Assembly (NCBI RefSeq): GCF_009712225.1
Contig: NZ_WASP01000012.1
Coordinates: 1-64,000 of the forward strand
Direction: 5' to 3'
Length of the DNA stretch: 64,000 nucleotides
Origin: Desulfovibrio sp.
GTDB taxonomy: Bacteria > Desulfobacterota > Desulfovibrionia > Desulfovibrionales > Desulfovibrionaceae
Below are positions 1 to 6,829 of the stretch, piece after piece. The notes below the pieces were generated by a model. It was not told where the DNA came from. It saw only the letters and a program-made list of their open reading frames with translations, and searched no databases. The position numbers and the translations under genes are program-made. Numbering within the stretch: the first letter of the stretch is position 1; every line of letters starts with the position of its first letter.

Positions 1-113
1 ACCACGGATTGTCCCCTTGTGTGATCCTCACTAAACCTCATAGCCCGAGGTTGTCGCAACAATCATTGGCACACAGGGCTTTGTCATCCGATTTCCCAGT
101 TCTAATCAAGATC

Positions 114-192
114 AGTGGTCCCCGGGAGACCAGCGGTCATGTCCCTGTCAAGAGGCTCAGAAGAAGACATTATGGGCTTGGCAAGGACCACT
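114..192. repeat. Palindromic repeat element, copy 1
   Basis: An imperfect palindrome begins AGTGGTCCCC and ends GGACCACT. It shares the inner string AGAAGACATTATG and an inner (C)GGTCAT arm with the better preserved copy at 17886-17980, and relates to the copy at 12009-12105. It lies upstream of the broken PAPS-reductase-like gene. This copy is the most diverged and shows no clear flanking duplication. Confidence 0.5.
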
Positions 193-406
193 CAAAGCGA
201 TTCGCGGTGCCTAATTATTCGAAGGCAAATGGCGGCGGACTGCCGTCATGGCAGATTCGGTGCATGGCAGTAATGGAGAATGCTTATGGCGCCGATTCGG
301 CATCGTAGTTTGCAGCGAAAGCTGGAATGTCCCCGAGGACTGCGACTTTGGCGCATCGGGGTTCTGATGTCGGTCGGTCTGGTGATGGCTCAGCCAATCT
401 GGGCTT

Positions 407-437
407 AAATTGCGCAGAACAACCTCCATGCGACGAT
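407..437 (+). promoter_or_regulatory. Promoter of the repeated AAATTGC type
   Basis: TTGCGC at 410-415 is followed after 16 bp by GACGAT at 432-437, directly upstream of the start at 466. The AAATTGC core and the spacing match the repeated promoter module seen before at least five small genes between 0.9 and 5.7 kb. The -10 match is weak. Confidence 0.4.
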
Positions 438-465
438 CTTCGAACACGAGATTTCGGAGATCGCC

Positions 466-602
466 ATGGGCGCCGCGTTTCAGTTGGATCTGTTTTCCGA
501 TGAAACACCTGTTAGCTTAGTACAGGACAACGACTTCCAAGCGCGGACCGTCGACCCCCTCGCCTACGATCATGTTTTGGTAGCATTTAGCGGAGGCAAG
601 GA
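466..602 (+). pseudogene. PAPS-reductase-like protein, N-terminal fragment
   Basis: The first 45 codons end in AFSGGKD, the PP-loop nucleotide-binding motif (usually SGGKDS) of the phosphoadenosine-phosphosulfate reductase / DndC-like superfamily. Reading continues to a stop at 729, but sequence after codon 45 is that of an IS21-family end, so homology stops at about 602. The matching C-terminal part lies at 6228-6716. Roughly 100 or more central residues are absent, so precise removal of the insertion would not restore the gene. A GGAG lies a few bases before the ATG. These proteins are often plasmid- or phage-borne near DNA-modification genes. Confidence 0.65.
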
Positions 603-862
603 TTGGTCCGACAGTAGAAAACTGTCTCAAATGTCTCAGTCAGCCGGGAAGGTTGTCCAGGTAGTACATAGGAGGGGCCCAAGGGCCGTGTCAACCGGCA
701 CCCAGAACTGGTCCCTTTTCGGCATCTAAAACTGCCCCCTCCCGATGGTCATGACAGTCCCTCGAGTGCCGGGCTGGCCTTCTGCAGAAGGCCAGCCCGG
801 CGCTTTTCGCGCAGCCTGTAGCTGTCGCCGCGGATGGTGATGACGTGGCTGTCCGCCAGCAG
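603..862. mobile_element. IS21-family remnant with istB C-terminus
   Basis: On the minus strand, 862-749 encodes LLADSHVITIRGDSYRLREK followed by about 15 more residues and a TGA stop at 751-749. This is the characteristic C-terminus of the IS21 helper ATPase IstB. The sequence between this stop and 603 would be the outer end of the element. The rest of istB and all of istA are missing, so this is a fragment. It cuts the PAPS-reductase-like gene immediately after its SGGKD motif. Confidence 0.7.
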
Positions 863-900
863 AGACGTCATGCTCCAGCGCAAGCAGATCGGCCCCGGTC

Positions 901-931
901 AAATTGCAGGCCCGTCGTCGCCTGGTAGACT
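901..931 (+). promoter_or_regulatory. Promoter of the repeated CAAATTGCA module
   Basis: TTGCAG at 904-909, a 16-bp spacer, and TAGACT at 926-931. The upstream block GCAGATCGGCCCCGGTC is shared with the copies at 1.97, 3.04, 5.09 and 5.60 kb. It lies 26 bp before the start codon at 957. Confidence 0.6.
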
Positions 932-956
932 CAACTCATCATCAACGGAGGATCAC

Positions 957-1235
957 ATGGCCCCCATCACCCCCGGTACGTGGAATGTCACTCGCACCAT
1001 GGGCGGCGAACTCGCCCCCTTCAGCGCCAAGGGCGAACATCTCCTTTCGTCGGAAGGCCCGCTCCCGCTTGAAGAGCGACAGGCCAATGGACGCTTGATA
1101 CAAAACGCACCGGCGCTGCTTGCCCTTGTTCGGCAGGTTGCGGTTCCTGGCGGCATTGGACCCCATGAATTCACGCGGCCCGGTGGGTGGTTGGAGCGAG
1201 CCACCCTGGCGCTGGCCAAGATCGACGAAGAGTAA
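957..1235 (+). CDS. Hypothetical small protein (92 aa)
   Basis: The start ATG has a good CGGAGG Shine-Dalgarno at 946-951 and a promoter of the repeated module at 901-931. The protein is soluble in character and has no motif I recognise. It is probably transcribed alone, because a 9-bp stem inverted repeat (1256-1284) follows the stop and the next gene has its own ribosome site. It is the first of a run of small unknown cassettes lying inside the interrupted PAPS-reductase-like gene. The function is unknown. Confidence 0.55.
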   Translation: MAPITPGTWNVTRTMGGELAPFSAKGEHLLSSEGPLPLEERQANGRLIQNAPALLALVRQVAVPGGIGPHEFTRPGGWLERATLALAKIDEE

Positions 1236-1362
1236 CGGGCCTTTATCCAGTCGTTTTCGGCGGGTTGCCCATGCACCCGCCGAATGCTGAAAGCTGCCTG
1301 CTAAATAGCGCGCCGCTCCCTTCCTGATAAATTGGTCCCATCAAGAATAGGAGGTCGAGATC

Positions 1363-1881
1363 ATGTCTACCACCTGCAACAAACCTGTCGCCGATCCTGC
1401 CCGTACACTCGCCTCATACTTGGCTGACGCCCTGTTTCATCTCGCACACCCAGATATGGCTGACCATTGGCACAGCGAAGGCTTCGATATCACGGATAGC
1501 TTGGGTGATATCCGCGACCTTCTTGGCAATGTCGCCCCAGACCTGCTGCGCGATGTAGACATTCGTCTTAACGAGGTTTGCGCCGTGCGCACCCAAACTG
1601 AACAAGCAGCTCCCTCACCGAAGGTTCTCGACATGACCCGCAAGGGCCAATATGCCGACGGATCGCCGATCTATGGTTTCAGTACGGGATTCCCGTCGCG
1701 CGGTGTGCGCCAAGTCGGCGAAGTCCACACCACGACGCTGGAGGCTTACCAGGAAGGCGTGAAAGCGGTCGAACAATATCAGGCCGCTGATTCCTACGGC
1801 AATATGGGCGAAGTCTGCGGAGTGACCGCGGTTGAAGGTGGCTATCGGGCTGTCATCAATACTTATCACAGCAATACCTGA
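1363..1881 (+). CDS. Hypothetical protein (172 aa)
   Basis: The ATG follows AGGAGG with a short spacer, which is a strong ribosome site. The N-terminal half is rich in Asp, Leu and His (roughly residues 20-70). The C-terminal half contains a YADGSPIYGF segment and ends in SNT. There is no signal peptide or membrane segment. The promoter upstream is less like the repeated module than those of its neighbours (GATAAATTGG is present but poorly placed). A strong hairpin terminator at 1908-1931 follows. The function is unknown. Confidence 0.65.
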   Translation: MSTTCNKPVADPARTLASYLADALFHLAHPDMADHWHSEGFDITDSLGDIRDLLGNVAPDLLRDVDIRLNEVCAVRTQTEQAAPSPKVLDMTRKGQYADGSPIYGFSTGFPSRGVRQVGEVHTTTLEAYQEGVKAVEQYQAADSYGNMGEVCGVTAVEGGYRAVINTYHSNT

Positions 1882-1907
1882 CGGCCGTTTCCTTTACTTT
1901 TTTCGAG

Positions 1908-1931
1908 AAGGCGCCCAATACGGCGCCTTTT
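1908..1931 (+). terminator. Rho-independent terminator
   Basis: A perfect 8-bp stem, AAGGCGCC / GGCGCCTT, with loop CAATAC and a short T run, follows the stop of the gene at 1363-1881. Confidence 0.7.
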
Positions 1932-1986
1932 CCATGTCTGCCAGTAGGCACGCCATGCGGCCAACGCATGCATTCCGCCCCCGGCC

Positions 1987-2017
1987 AAATTGCACCTCGG
2001 TATTCCTATGGGACAAT
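1987..2017 (+). promoter_or_regulatory. Promoter of the repeated CAAATTGCA module
   Basis: TTGCAC at 1990-1995, a 16-bp spacer and GACAAT at 2012-2017. The upstream blocks CCATGCGGCC and CGCATGCAT resemble those before the genes at 3110 and 5668. Confidence 0.6.
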
Positions 2018-2042
2018 GAAACATCAAGAACGGAGATCAATC

Positions 2043-2429
2043 ATGCCGAGCGTTTATGACAAGGACGCCTATTCCCAACGAGTCAATTACGCCGCCCAAT
2101 GTTTCTTGCGCGGCACCGACTCCAGGCATTTCGACACCTGTTTCGAAATGTACGACGGTGCAGCCGTCGTCACCGCCCTGGTCCGCCGGGCCGAGAAAAA
2201 CCCGCGCCTCCACTCTGCGATAGCCGCCCAATGGCGGGAAGGTTTTCCCCAGTCGTGGAAAGACACCGCTGCCCAGTTCGCCGCCGTCCCTACTCGCCGC
2301 CTCGTTGACTTGGCGGCTCTGTTCCGTGCCAACGATGGCGCCCGCACCGGGAATCATGTTGATGCTTTCCTTGCTCAGTTCAGCCAGCACCACGCGACCG
2401 CTACCCTCGCGCAGCCTTCGCTACTCTGA
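2043..2429 (+). CDS. Hypothetical protein (128 aa)
   Basis: It begins MPSVYDKDAY after the ribosome site CGGAGA and is preceded by a module-type promoter. The protein has helical, charged composition with two Trp and ends in an Ala/Thr/Ser-rich tail; no known domain is recognised. Its probable terminator now lies at 2979-2996, separated from the stop codon by the 516-bp transposon inserted at 2459. Transcripts of this gene therefore probably read into the element. Confidence 0.6.
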   Translation: MPSVYDKDAYSQRVNYAAQCFLRGTDSRHFDTCFEMYDGAAVVTALVRRAEKNPRLHSAIAAQWREGFPQSWKDTAAQFAAVPTRRLVDLAALFRANDGARTGNHVDAFLAQFSQHHATATLAQPSLL

Positions 2430-2458
2430 GGCACGATTTCCGGTTACCACCAGCCAGG

Positions 2459-2974
2459 TGTCCGCGGACAAAAATGTTTGCTCCGAGAAATATGCTAACC
2501 CATTGATCTACGGTGATCGAAAAGGTGTCATCGGATAAATAGTTTGCTCCAAGAATTGCTGGCGAATAGCAGGTGAGCAGTGGTTGGGGACAAAAAAGTT
2601 TGCTTAGACCCACGCTGCTCCAGGAGGAATGAATTGGCCGATCGCACCGAAGACATGGGGACCGTCAAGCGCCTCAAAGTCATTCGAGACAATGAAGGTG
2701 ATGTCGTCGTGTCGATTGTTACAGGGCGCGGAATGCCTCTGCATGAAGAGGCGACGGAATCGGATGCTGCGGTCGAGTTCTGCAACAGTGGTGGCCGCAG
2801 CCCCCGTACATTCCGTGCCCTTCTCGCCCTCCTCAACGCCATGGAGGAAGACGAGAACGATCAGTCCGATCCTCATCGGCCGGTCAATGCTTTCTGACAT
2901 AAGAGCGCCAGATCAAACTTTTTTGTCCGCTCCAAACTTTTTTGTCCTTAAGCAGACTTTTTTGTCACGCTACA
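2459..2974. mobile_element. Tn7-like mini-transposon with cargo gene (516 bp)
   Basis: Both ends start TGT and carry repeated TnsB-like binding sites. On the left these are GGACAAAAATGTTTGCTCC (2466-2484), CGGATAAATAGTTTGCTCC (2532-2550) and GGACAAAAAAGTTTGC (2588-2603). On the right three copies run in inverted orientation, CAAACTTTTTTGTCC (2914-2928 and 2933-2947) and CAGACTTTTTTGTC (2953-2966). The element is flanked by the 5-bp direct repeat CCAGG (2454-2458 and 2975-2979). TGT...ACA ends, multiple transposase sites at both ends and 5-bp duplications are the hallmarks of the Tn7/Tn5053/Tn552 DDE group. No transposase is inside, so it depends on one in trans. Confidence 0.85.
2634..2897 (+). 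CDS. Cargo gene of the mini-transposon, hypothetical (87 aa)
   Basis: The start is chosen as TTG at 2634 because a perfect AGGAGG lies at 2622-2627, six bases upstream; the first ATG in frame is at 2655. The protein begins with LADRTEDMGTVKRLKVI and contains DVVVSIVTGRG, followed by an acidic C-terminus (EEDENDQSD). No family is recognised. It is the only sizeable gene inside the 516-bp element and spans the space between the two sets of transposase-binding repeats, so it is most simply read as cargo. Confidence 0.5.
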   Translation: MADRTEDMGTVKRLKVIRDNEGDVVVSIVTGRGMPLHEEATESDAAVEFCNSGGRSPRTFRALLALLNAMEEDENDQSDPHRPVNAF

Positions 2975-2978
2975 CCAG

Positions 2979-2999
2979 GGGCACCTTCAGGTGCCCTTT
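2979..2999 (+). terminator. Rho-independent terminator
   Basis: A perfect 8-bp stem, GGGCACCT / AGGTGCCC, with a 2-base loop spacing and a TTT run. It sits just outside the mini-transposon, whose right target repeat overlaps its first base. Before insertion it would have followed the gene at 2043-2429 closely. Confidence 0.65.
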
Positions 3000-3054
3000 G
3001 CATGTCTGGCTGCAGCGACGCCATGCGGCCGGCACATGCAGATCGCGGCCGATC

Positions 3055-3086
3055 AAATTGCGCCGATACCACGTTGTGCAAAAATA
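3055..3086 (+). promoter_or_regulatory. Promoter of the repeated CAAATTGCA module
   Basis: TTGCGC at 3058-3063, a 17-bp spacer and AAAATA at 3081-3086. The upstream block GCAGATCGCGGCCGATC is the clearest copy of the shared upstream element. Confidence 0.6.
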
Positions 3087-3355
3087 ACTCATCAATGACG
3101 GAGGTTCCTATGCCCGCACACTTCTTCCAGCAATGCACCGCTCCCAACGGTGAGACCGGTTCATTTCTGGCGAATACCGCCAACAACGGCTGCACCATTA
3201 CCGAATTGGTGTCGCCCGTCTTCAAGAACACCGTGCATCTGTTCCATTGGGCGGCGGACAATGGCTGGAAGCCGGTGCCCGGCACTTCCGCCCGTCAATA
3301 TGAGCAGGTACGAGGTGTTACCAACTTCATTTCCGCTTACGACGTAGCCACTCTA

Positions 3356-4507
3356 GTGGTGAAAATCTAACATAAGAGTCCCACGTCGGATTCCCCAAAG
3401 TTTGCGAATGTGCGAGTCTGGGGGATGCGCGAAGGGATCATCGTCGAAGTGAATGCCGCCGACCGAAGCCGCCTTGAGGCAGTGGTGGCGGATCGCAACA
3501 GTCCGCAGAAGCACGTCTGGCGATCGCGGATCGTGCTGCTGACCGCTGACGGCCTGGGGATTGTCGAGATCATGCGTCGGACCGGCAAGAGCAAGACCGC
3601 CGTCTGGCGTTGGCAAGAGCGGTTCATGGAAGAAGGCGTCGACGGCCTCTTCCAGGACAAGACCCGGCCTTCGCGGATTCCTCCGCTTGGCAATGAAGTG
3701 GCCGAACGGGTCGTGAGCCTGACCACCACCACCGAGCCACGCGGCGAGGTGACGCACTGGACGGCTCCGGCCATGGCCAAAATCGTCGGCATCAGCGTCA
3801 GTTCGGTCCAGCGCGTCTGGCGCGCGCATGGCTTGCAGCCGCACCGCTGGCGTCAGTTCAAGCTCTCCAACGACCCGCAATTTGCCGCCAAGGTCCGCGA
3901 TGTCGTCGGCCTTTACATGAACCCGCCCGCTCATGCCGTTGTCGTCTCCATTGACGAGAAGAGCCAGATCCAGGCCCTCGATCGGACGCAACCGGGACTG
4001 CCGCTGAAGCCCGGCCGGAGCGGCACCATGACCCACGACTACAAGCGCAATGGCACCACCACCTTGTTCGCCGCCCTCAACATCCTCGACGGCACGGTCG
4101 TCGGCCGCTGCATGCCCAGACACACCCATGAGGAATTCATCAAGTTCCTCAACGCCGTCGAACGGTCCGTTCCGGCGGGCAAGGTGATTCACGCCATCGC
4201 CGATAACTATGCCACGCACAAGCATCCCAAGGTCCGGGAGTGGCTGGTCGAGCATCCGCGCTGGGTCTTTCACTTCACCCCCACCTCGGCCTCTTGGCTC
4301 AATGCCGTCGAGGGCTTCTTCTCCATCATCACCCGCAGGCGTATCCGGCGCGGCGTTTTCACGTCGGTCTCCGATCTTCAGGAGGCCATCCGCCGCTACA
4401 TCCGCCAACACAACGATAAATCCGCCAAGCCCTTCGTCTGGACCGCCGACCCCGAGCGGATCATCGCCGCCGTCAGGCGTGGGCACCAAACGTTAGATTC
4501 TCACCAC
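3356..4507 (+). mobile_element. IS630-family insertion sequence (1152 bp)
   Basis: The ends are inverted repeats, GTGGTGAAAATCTAAC on the left against GTGGTGAGAATCTAAC on the right complement. They are flanked by TA at 3354-3355 and 4508-4509, the TA target duplication typical of the IS630-Tc1/mariner superfamily. A single intact transposase gene fills the element. It interrupts a small cassette gene in frame. Confidence 0.9.
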
Positions 4508-4510
4508 TAG
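3425..4510 (+). CDS. IS630-family transposase (361 aa)
   Basis: The N-terminal third is a helix-turn-helix pair (IVEIMRRTGKSKTAVWRWQERF and AMAKIVGISVSSVQRVWRAH). The C-terminal DDE domain shows VVSIDEKSQIQALDRTQPGL (first Asp), IADNYATHKHP (second Asp) and SWLNAVEGFFSIITRRRIRRG (Glu). All three catalytic positions are intact and the length is normal for the family. The start at 3425 is ATG; an upstream GTG at 3410 is also in frame. The stop codon TAG is formed by the TA target duplication plus the first host base, so its existence depends on the insertion site. Confidence 0.9.
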   Translation: MREGIIVEVNAADRSRLEAVVADRNSPQKHVWRSRIVLLTADGLGIVEIMRRTGKSKTAVWRWQERFMEEGVDGLFQDKTRPSRIPPLGNEVAERVVSLTTTTEPRGEVTHWTAPAMAKIVGISVSSVQRVWRAHGLQPHRWRQFKLSNDPQFAAKVRDVVGLYMNPPAHAVVVSIDEKSQIQALDRTQPGLPLKPGRSGTMTHDYKRNGTTTLFAALNILDGTVVGRCMPRHTHEEFIKFLNAVERSVPAGKVIHAIADNYATHKHPKVREWLVEHPRWVFHFTPTSASWLNAVEGFFSIITRRRIRRGVFTSVSDLQEAIRRYIRQHNDKSAKPFVWTADPERIIAAVRRGHQTLDSHH

Positions 4511-4734
4511 CGCAGCGAGCCGAATGCTTGCGTGCTCTGGAAGACTTGGCGCCGGCCGCATTGACCTGCGGTAATGGAACCCCCGTCGATACCCTTACGA
4601 CAGGCCGGGTGCTTGTCGGCAATATCCGCGTCGTGCTCCGCGATTCGGCTGCCATCGACAGCGTCCTTTCGACGCTAAGTCAGCAACTCGCCGCAGCAAC
4701 AAGCCACTGACCCGGCACCCAGAGGAGCAATTAT

Positions 4735-4914
4735 ATGCATACGAAAACCGCTTCGCAGATGACCGAGACTGAATGGCGAGCCTGGCAGGCCGACATCCTC
4801 ACGGACAGAGCAACCACACTTCGGAATCAGGCAAAGACCCTGCTCGACCAGGCCGCCGATTGCGAAGCCCATGCCAATGACCTTCGTGCTCAAAACGCGG
4901 CAGGCACTTCCTGA
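4735..4914 (+). CDS. Hypothetical small protein (59 aa)
   Basis: A short reading frame starts MHTKTASQMTETEW after AGGAGCAATTAT, a clear ribosome site, 24 bases beyond the stop of the interrupted gene. Composition is strongly helical (QAKTLLDQAADCEAHANDLRAQNA), suggesting a small coiled-coil or accessory protein. It probably belonged to the same transcription unit as the gene at 3110-4710. Now the IS630 insertion lies between it and that promoter, so expression may be reduced. No family is recognised. Confidence 0.5.
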   Translation: MHTKTASQMTETEWRAWQADILTDRATTLRNQAKTLLDQAADCEAHANDLRAQNAAGTS

Positions 4915-5104
4915 CAGCATCCGCCAAGAGAACAATTCCGGCCCTTTTCGCCCCCTGCCGTGGTGTTGCCGCCCACCGGGCAATCGCCTTGCGGCATGCC
5001 CCTGGCGGCCCCACCAATCTCGCCGGCGTGCGAAAGTCCCGTGCAATAACAAGTGCGAGGCATCAGTCCGGTATGCATCAACCGCGCGCAGATCAAACCC
5101 GCGC

Positions 5105-5135
5105 AAATCGCAGACTATTCCGCGCGTGCGACAAT
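5105..5135 (+). promoter_or_regulatory. Promoter of the repeated CAAATTGCA module
   Basis: TCGCAG at 5108-5113, a 16-bp spacer and GACAAT at 5130-5135. The upstream block GCGCAGATCAAACCCGCGC matches the module. This copy has AAATCGC instead of AAATTGC. Confidence 0.55.
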
Positions 5136-5160
5136 CAAGACAACGGAACAGGAGAAAACG

Positions 5161-5490
5161 ATGCAAATGTCTCTCGCCCTAAATGCGCACCCTCTACCAG
5201 CCGCAAGCAACAACCCCCCGGTGGTAAAATGGTTCAGCTGCGAACAAGCGTGCGGGACTGTGCGCCACCGCCTCTACGTCGACGGTAAAGAGACGCCCTA
5301 CTTCATCGACGTTGCTTCGCACATCGCTCATTACTCATATGGCAGCAAGATTGGCCTCTGGGGTGCCGGCATGGGCGAAGAAGTTCGACGCCGAGACGAC
5401 TCCACCTACCGAATCGCCGGCTTTCTCGGCGGCTTCACCAAGATCAGCGAAGCCAAAGCAAGGGCAGAACGCCGCGCCCTTGGCGATTGA
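5161..5490 (+). CDS. Hypothetical protein (109 aa)
   Basis: The ATG follows CAGGAGAAAACG, a good ribosome site, and a module-type promoter ends 25 bp upstream. The protein contains VKWFSCEQACGTVRHRLYVD, with two Cys four residues apart, and an aromatic/glycine stretch HYSYGSKIGLWGAG, then a basic C-terminus (KARAERRALGD). No membrane segment or known fold is apparent. An 8-bp inverted repeat, CCGTCCCG / CGGGACGG, lies just past the stop. The function is unknown. Confidence 0.6.
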   Translation: MQMSLALNAHPLPAASNNPPVVKWFSCEQACGTVRHRLYVDGKETPYFIDVASHIAHYSYGSKIGLWGAGMGEEVRRRDDSTYRIAGFLGGFTKISEAKARAERRALGD

Positions 5491-5610
5491 TTCTCCGCAC
5501 CGTCCCGGCGCCTTTTCGGGACGGCTTCTGCAACAGGTGGCATCGGCCGCCCTTTCCCTGTCTGGAAGCGACCGGGCTATGCGTTCCACGCACGCAGATC
5601 GAACGTGGGC

Positions 5611-5641
5611 AAATTGCAGTCCCACCTTGCCCTGGCAGAAT
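5611..5641 (+). promoter_or_regulatory. Promoter of the repeated CAAATTGCA module
   Basis: TTGCAG at 5614-5619, a 16-bp spacer and CAGAAT at 5636-5641. The upstream block CACGCAGATCGAACGTGGGC matches the module. Confidence 0.6.
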
Positions 5642-5667
5642 GGATCATCAAATGCGGAGATCAACAG

Positions 5668-6072
5668 ATGAACCAGTTTTCCCTCTTCGACTCTCACCAG
5701 GCGATCGGTCATAACGGCGGCCCACCCTTGGATCCGCCGCAGCCACGGAAAGTCATCGAGATCAACAAGGTGCCGAGCATCAACACCCTGTTGAACCACG
5801 CCTGGGGCGCCTGCTACCGTCTCGATAAGCTGGACGACAATGCCCTTGTCAAAGCGTGGAGCTACAGTCACGTCGCCAACTGGATGCAGCGTTTCAGCGT
5901 GACGCCAAAAGGTTACGTAGAACGCCGCCACCACCATATCCGCCCCCAGATCGCCGATCTCGACCGCATCGCGCTGATCGACGCAGAAATGGCGCGGCGC
6001 GGCCTCATGGACCGCTACGAATTAGACATTGCTCTTGGAGATGTGCTGCGGCTACCTATCCACAAGCGCTGA
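5668..6072 (+). CDS. Hypothetical protein with GHNGGPPL motif (134 aa)
   Basis: Residues 13-22 read AIGHNGGPPL, a motif that recurs near the N-terminus of many unrelated small proteins on alphaproteobacterial plasmids and phages; its role is not known to me. The remainder is helical with several Trp and Tyr and a His-rich stretch (ERRHHHIRPQ, near residues 91-100). It has the ribosome site CGGAGA and its own module-type promoter. It is the last cassette before the C-terminal fragment of the split PAPS-reductase-like gene. No enzymatic motif is visible. Confidence 0.65.
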   Translation: MNQFSLFDSHQAIGHNGGPPLDPPQPRKVIEINKVPSINTLLNHAWGACYRLDKLDDNALVKAWSYSHVANWMQRFSVTPKGYVERRHHHIRPQIADLDRIALIDAEMARRGLMDRYELDIALGDVLRLPIHKR

Positions 6073-6227
6073 CCGTGCCGCCAGACATCACCGTAACCGC
6101 GTAACAATCGGGTTGCTTTCTGACGTTCAGCCGGGCTGCTAGGATGGTGTAACACCTCACCATAGTGTTACTTACCTCCACACGGCGCTTTTGAGCGCGC
6201 GTAACACTTTTTCGTGCCGTCCTTGAT
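6073..6227. other. Short AT-richer spacer with GTAACAC repeats
   Basis: No gene is seen. GTAACAC occurs at about 6151 and 6200, and its inverse GTGTTAC at about 6165, forming a small inverted repeat that could be a regulator site. It borders the downstream junction of the split PAPS-reductase-like gene. Confidence 0.3.
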
Positions 6228-6716
6228 GTGATTAGGCGCCAAGAATCAAAGGCCCGCGCCAATTATTGCGGGTTTGAGGCCCACCGGACCGACGCGCGAG
6301 ACGGTGAGAAGGCCAGGCATATGGATCACTGGCGCCCCGTTCATTCTTGGTCGGAGGCTGACGTCTGGGCGATCATCGAACGGTGGAACGTGGCTCCGCA
6401 TCCGGCCTATCAGCTCGGCTGGGGTCGCGTGAGTTGTGCCGCTTGCATCTTTGGGTCTGCTGATCAGTGGGCCAGTCTTCTCGCTATCAATCCCAGCCAG
6501 GTGGAGCGAATCGCGATCTACGAAGCCGAATTCGGAGTGACCATCCATCGTAGCGAGAGCGTCAACCATCGAGCCTCTCGCGGCACGCCGTACAAGATGG
6601 ACGACGGCCGGATCCGTGCAGCGCTATCTGAAACTTTTGACGAACCCGTGCTGCTGGTCCCTGGCACCTGGGTTCTGCCGCTCGGTGCGTTCGGCGAAAG
6701 CACTGGGCCGTCTTGA
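6228..6716 (+). pseudogene. PAPS-reductase-like protein, C-terminal fragment
   Basis: The reading frame carries DHWRPVHSWSEADVWAIIER (about residues 32-51), then HPAYQLGWGRVSCAACIFGS and ADQWASLLAINP. This is the conserved C-terminal half of phosphoadenosine-phosphosulfate-reductase-like (DndC-type superfamily) proteins, including the Cys pair SCAAC. The PP-loop half is at 466-602. The initial GTG at 6228 is just the first start-like codon after the junction. The central region between the SGGKD motif and RRQESKAR is missing, so the gene is dead as it stands. Confidence 0.65.
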
Positions 6717-6829
6717 GGTTTTGGGTTGAAGGGGGCCGTTCGCTGAGGGAGATGGCGTAGTAGGTCAAATTTCGAAAACATCTCTGATCGGTAAGGTGCT
6801 GCTGGACCAAAAACACAGGCGCACCACCG

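Larger units (their letters stand above)
3110..4710 (+). pseudogene. Hypothetical gene interrupted by IS630-family insertion
   Basis: Codons 1-82 (3110-3355) end ...YDVATL at the TA target site. Reading resumes in the same frame at 4510 (AQRAECLRALEDL...) and runs to the TGA ending at 4710. Removing 3356-4507 plus one TA would restore a 148-residue reading frame with no other change, which shows the insertion is recent. The ribosome site GGAGG precedes the ATG and a module-type promoter lies upstream. The current 3110 reading frame stops just inside the element at 3370. The protein family is unknown. Confidence 0.75.

Noticed and set aside
9-308. A 99-codon frame at the left edge
   Set aside because: It runs through the palindromic repeat copy 1, has no ribosome site and no motif.
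2459-2974. CRISPR array for the repeated GGACAAAAAAGTTTG units
   Set aside because: The copies are in opposite orientation at the two ends with irregular spacing and a gene between; transposon ends explain them fully.
3353-4489. A 378-codon frame opposite the IS630 transposase
   Set aside because: It is the antisense shadow of a clear DDE transposase in high-GC DNA; its composition is repetitive and has no motifs.
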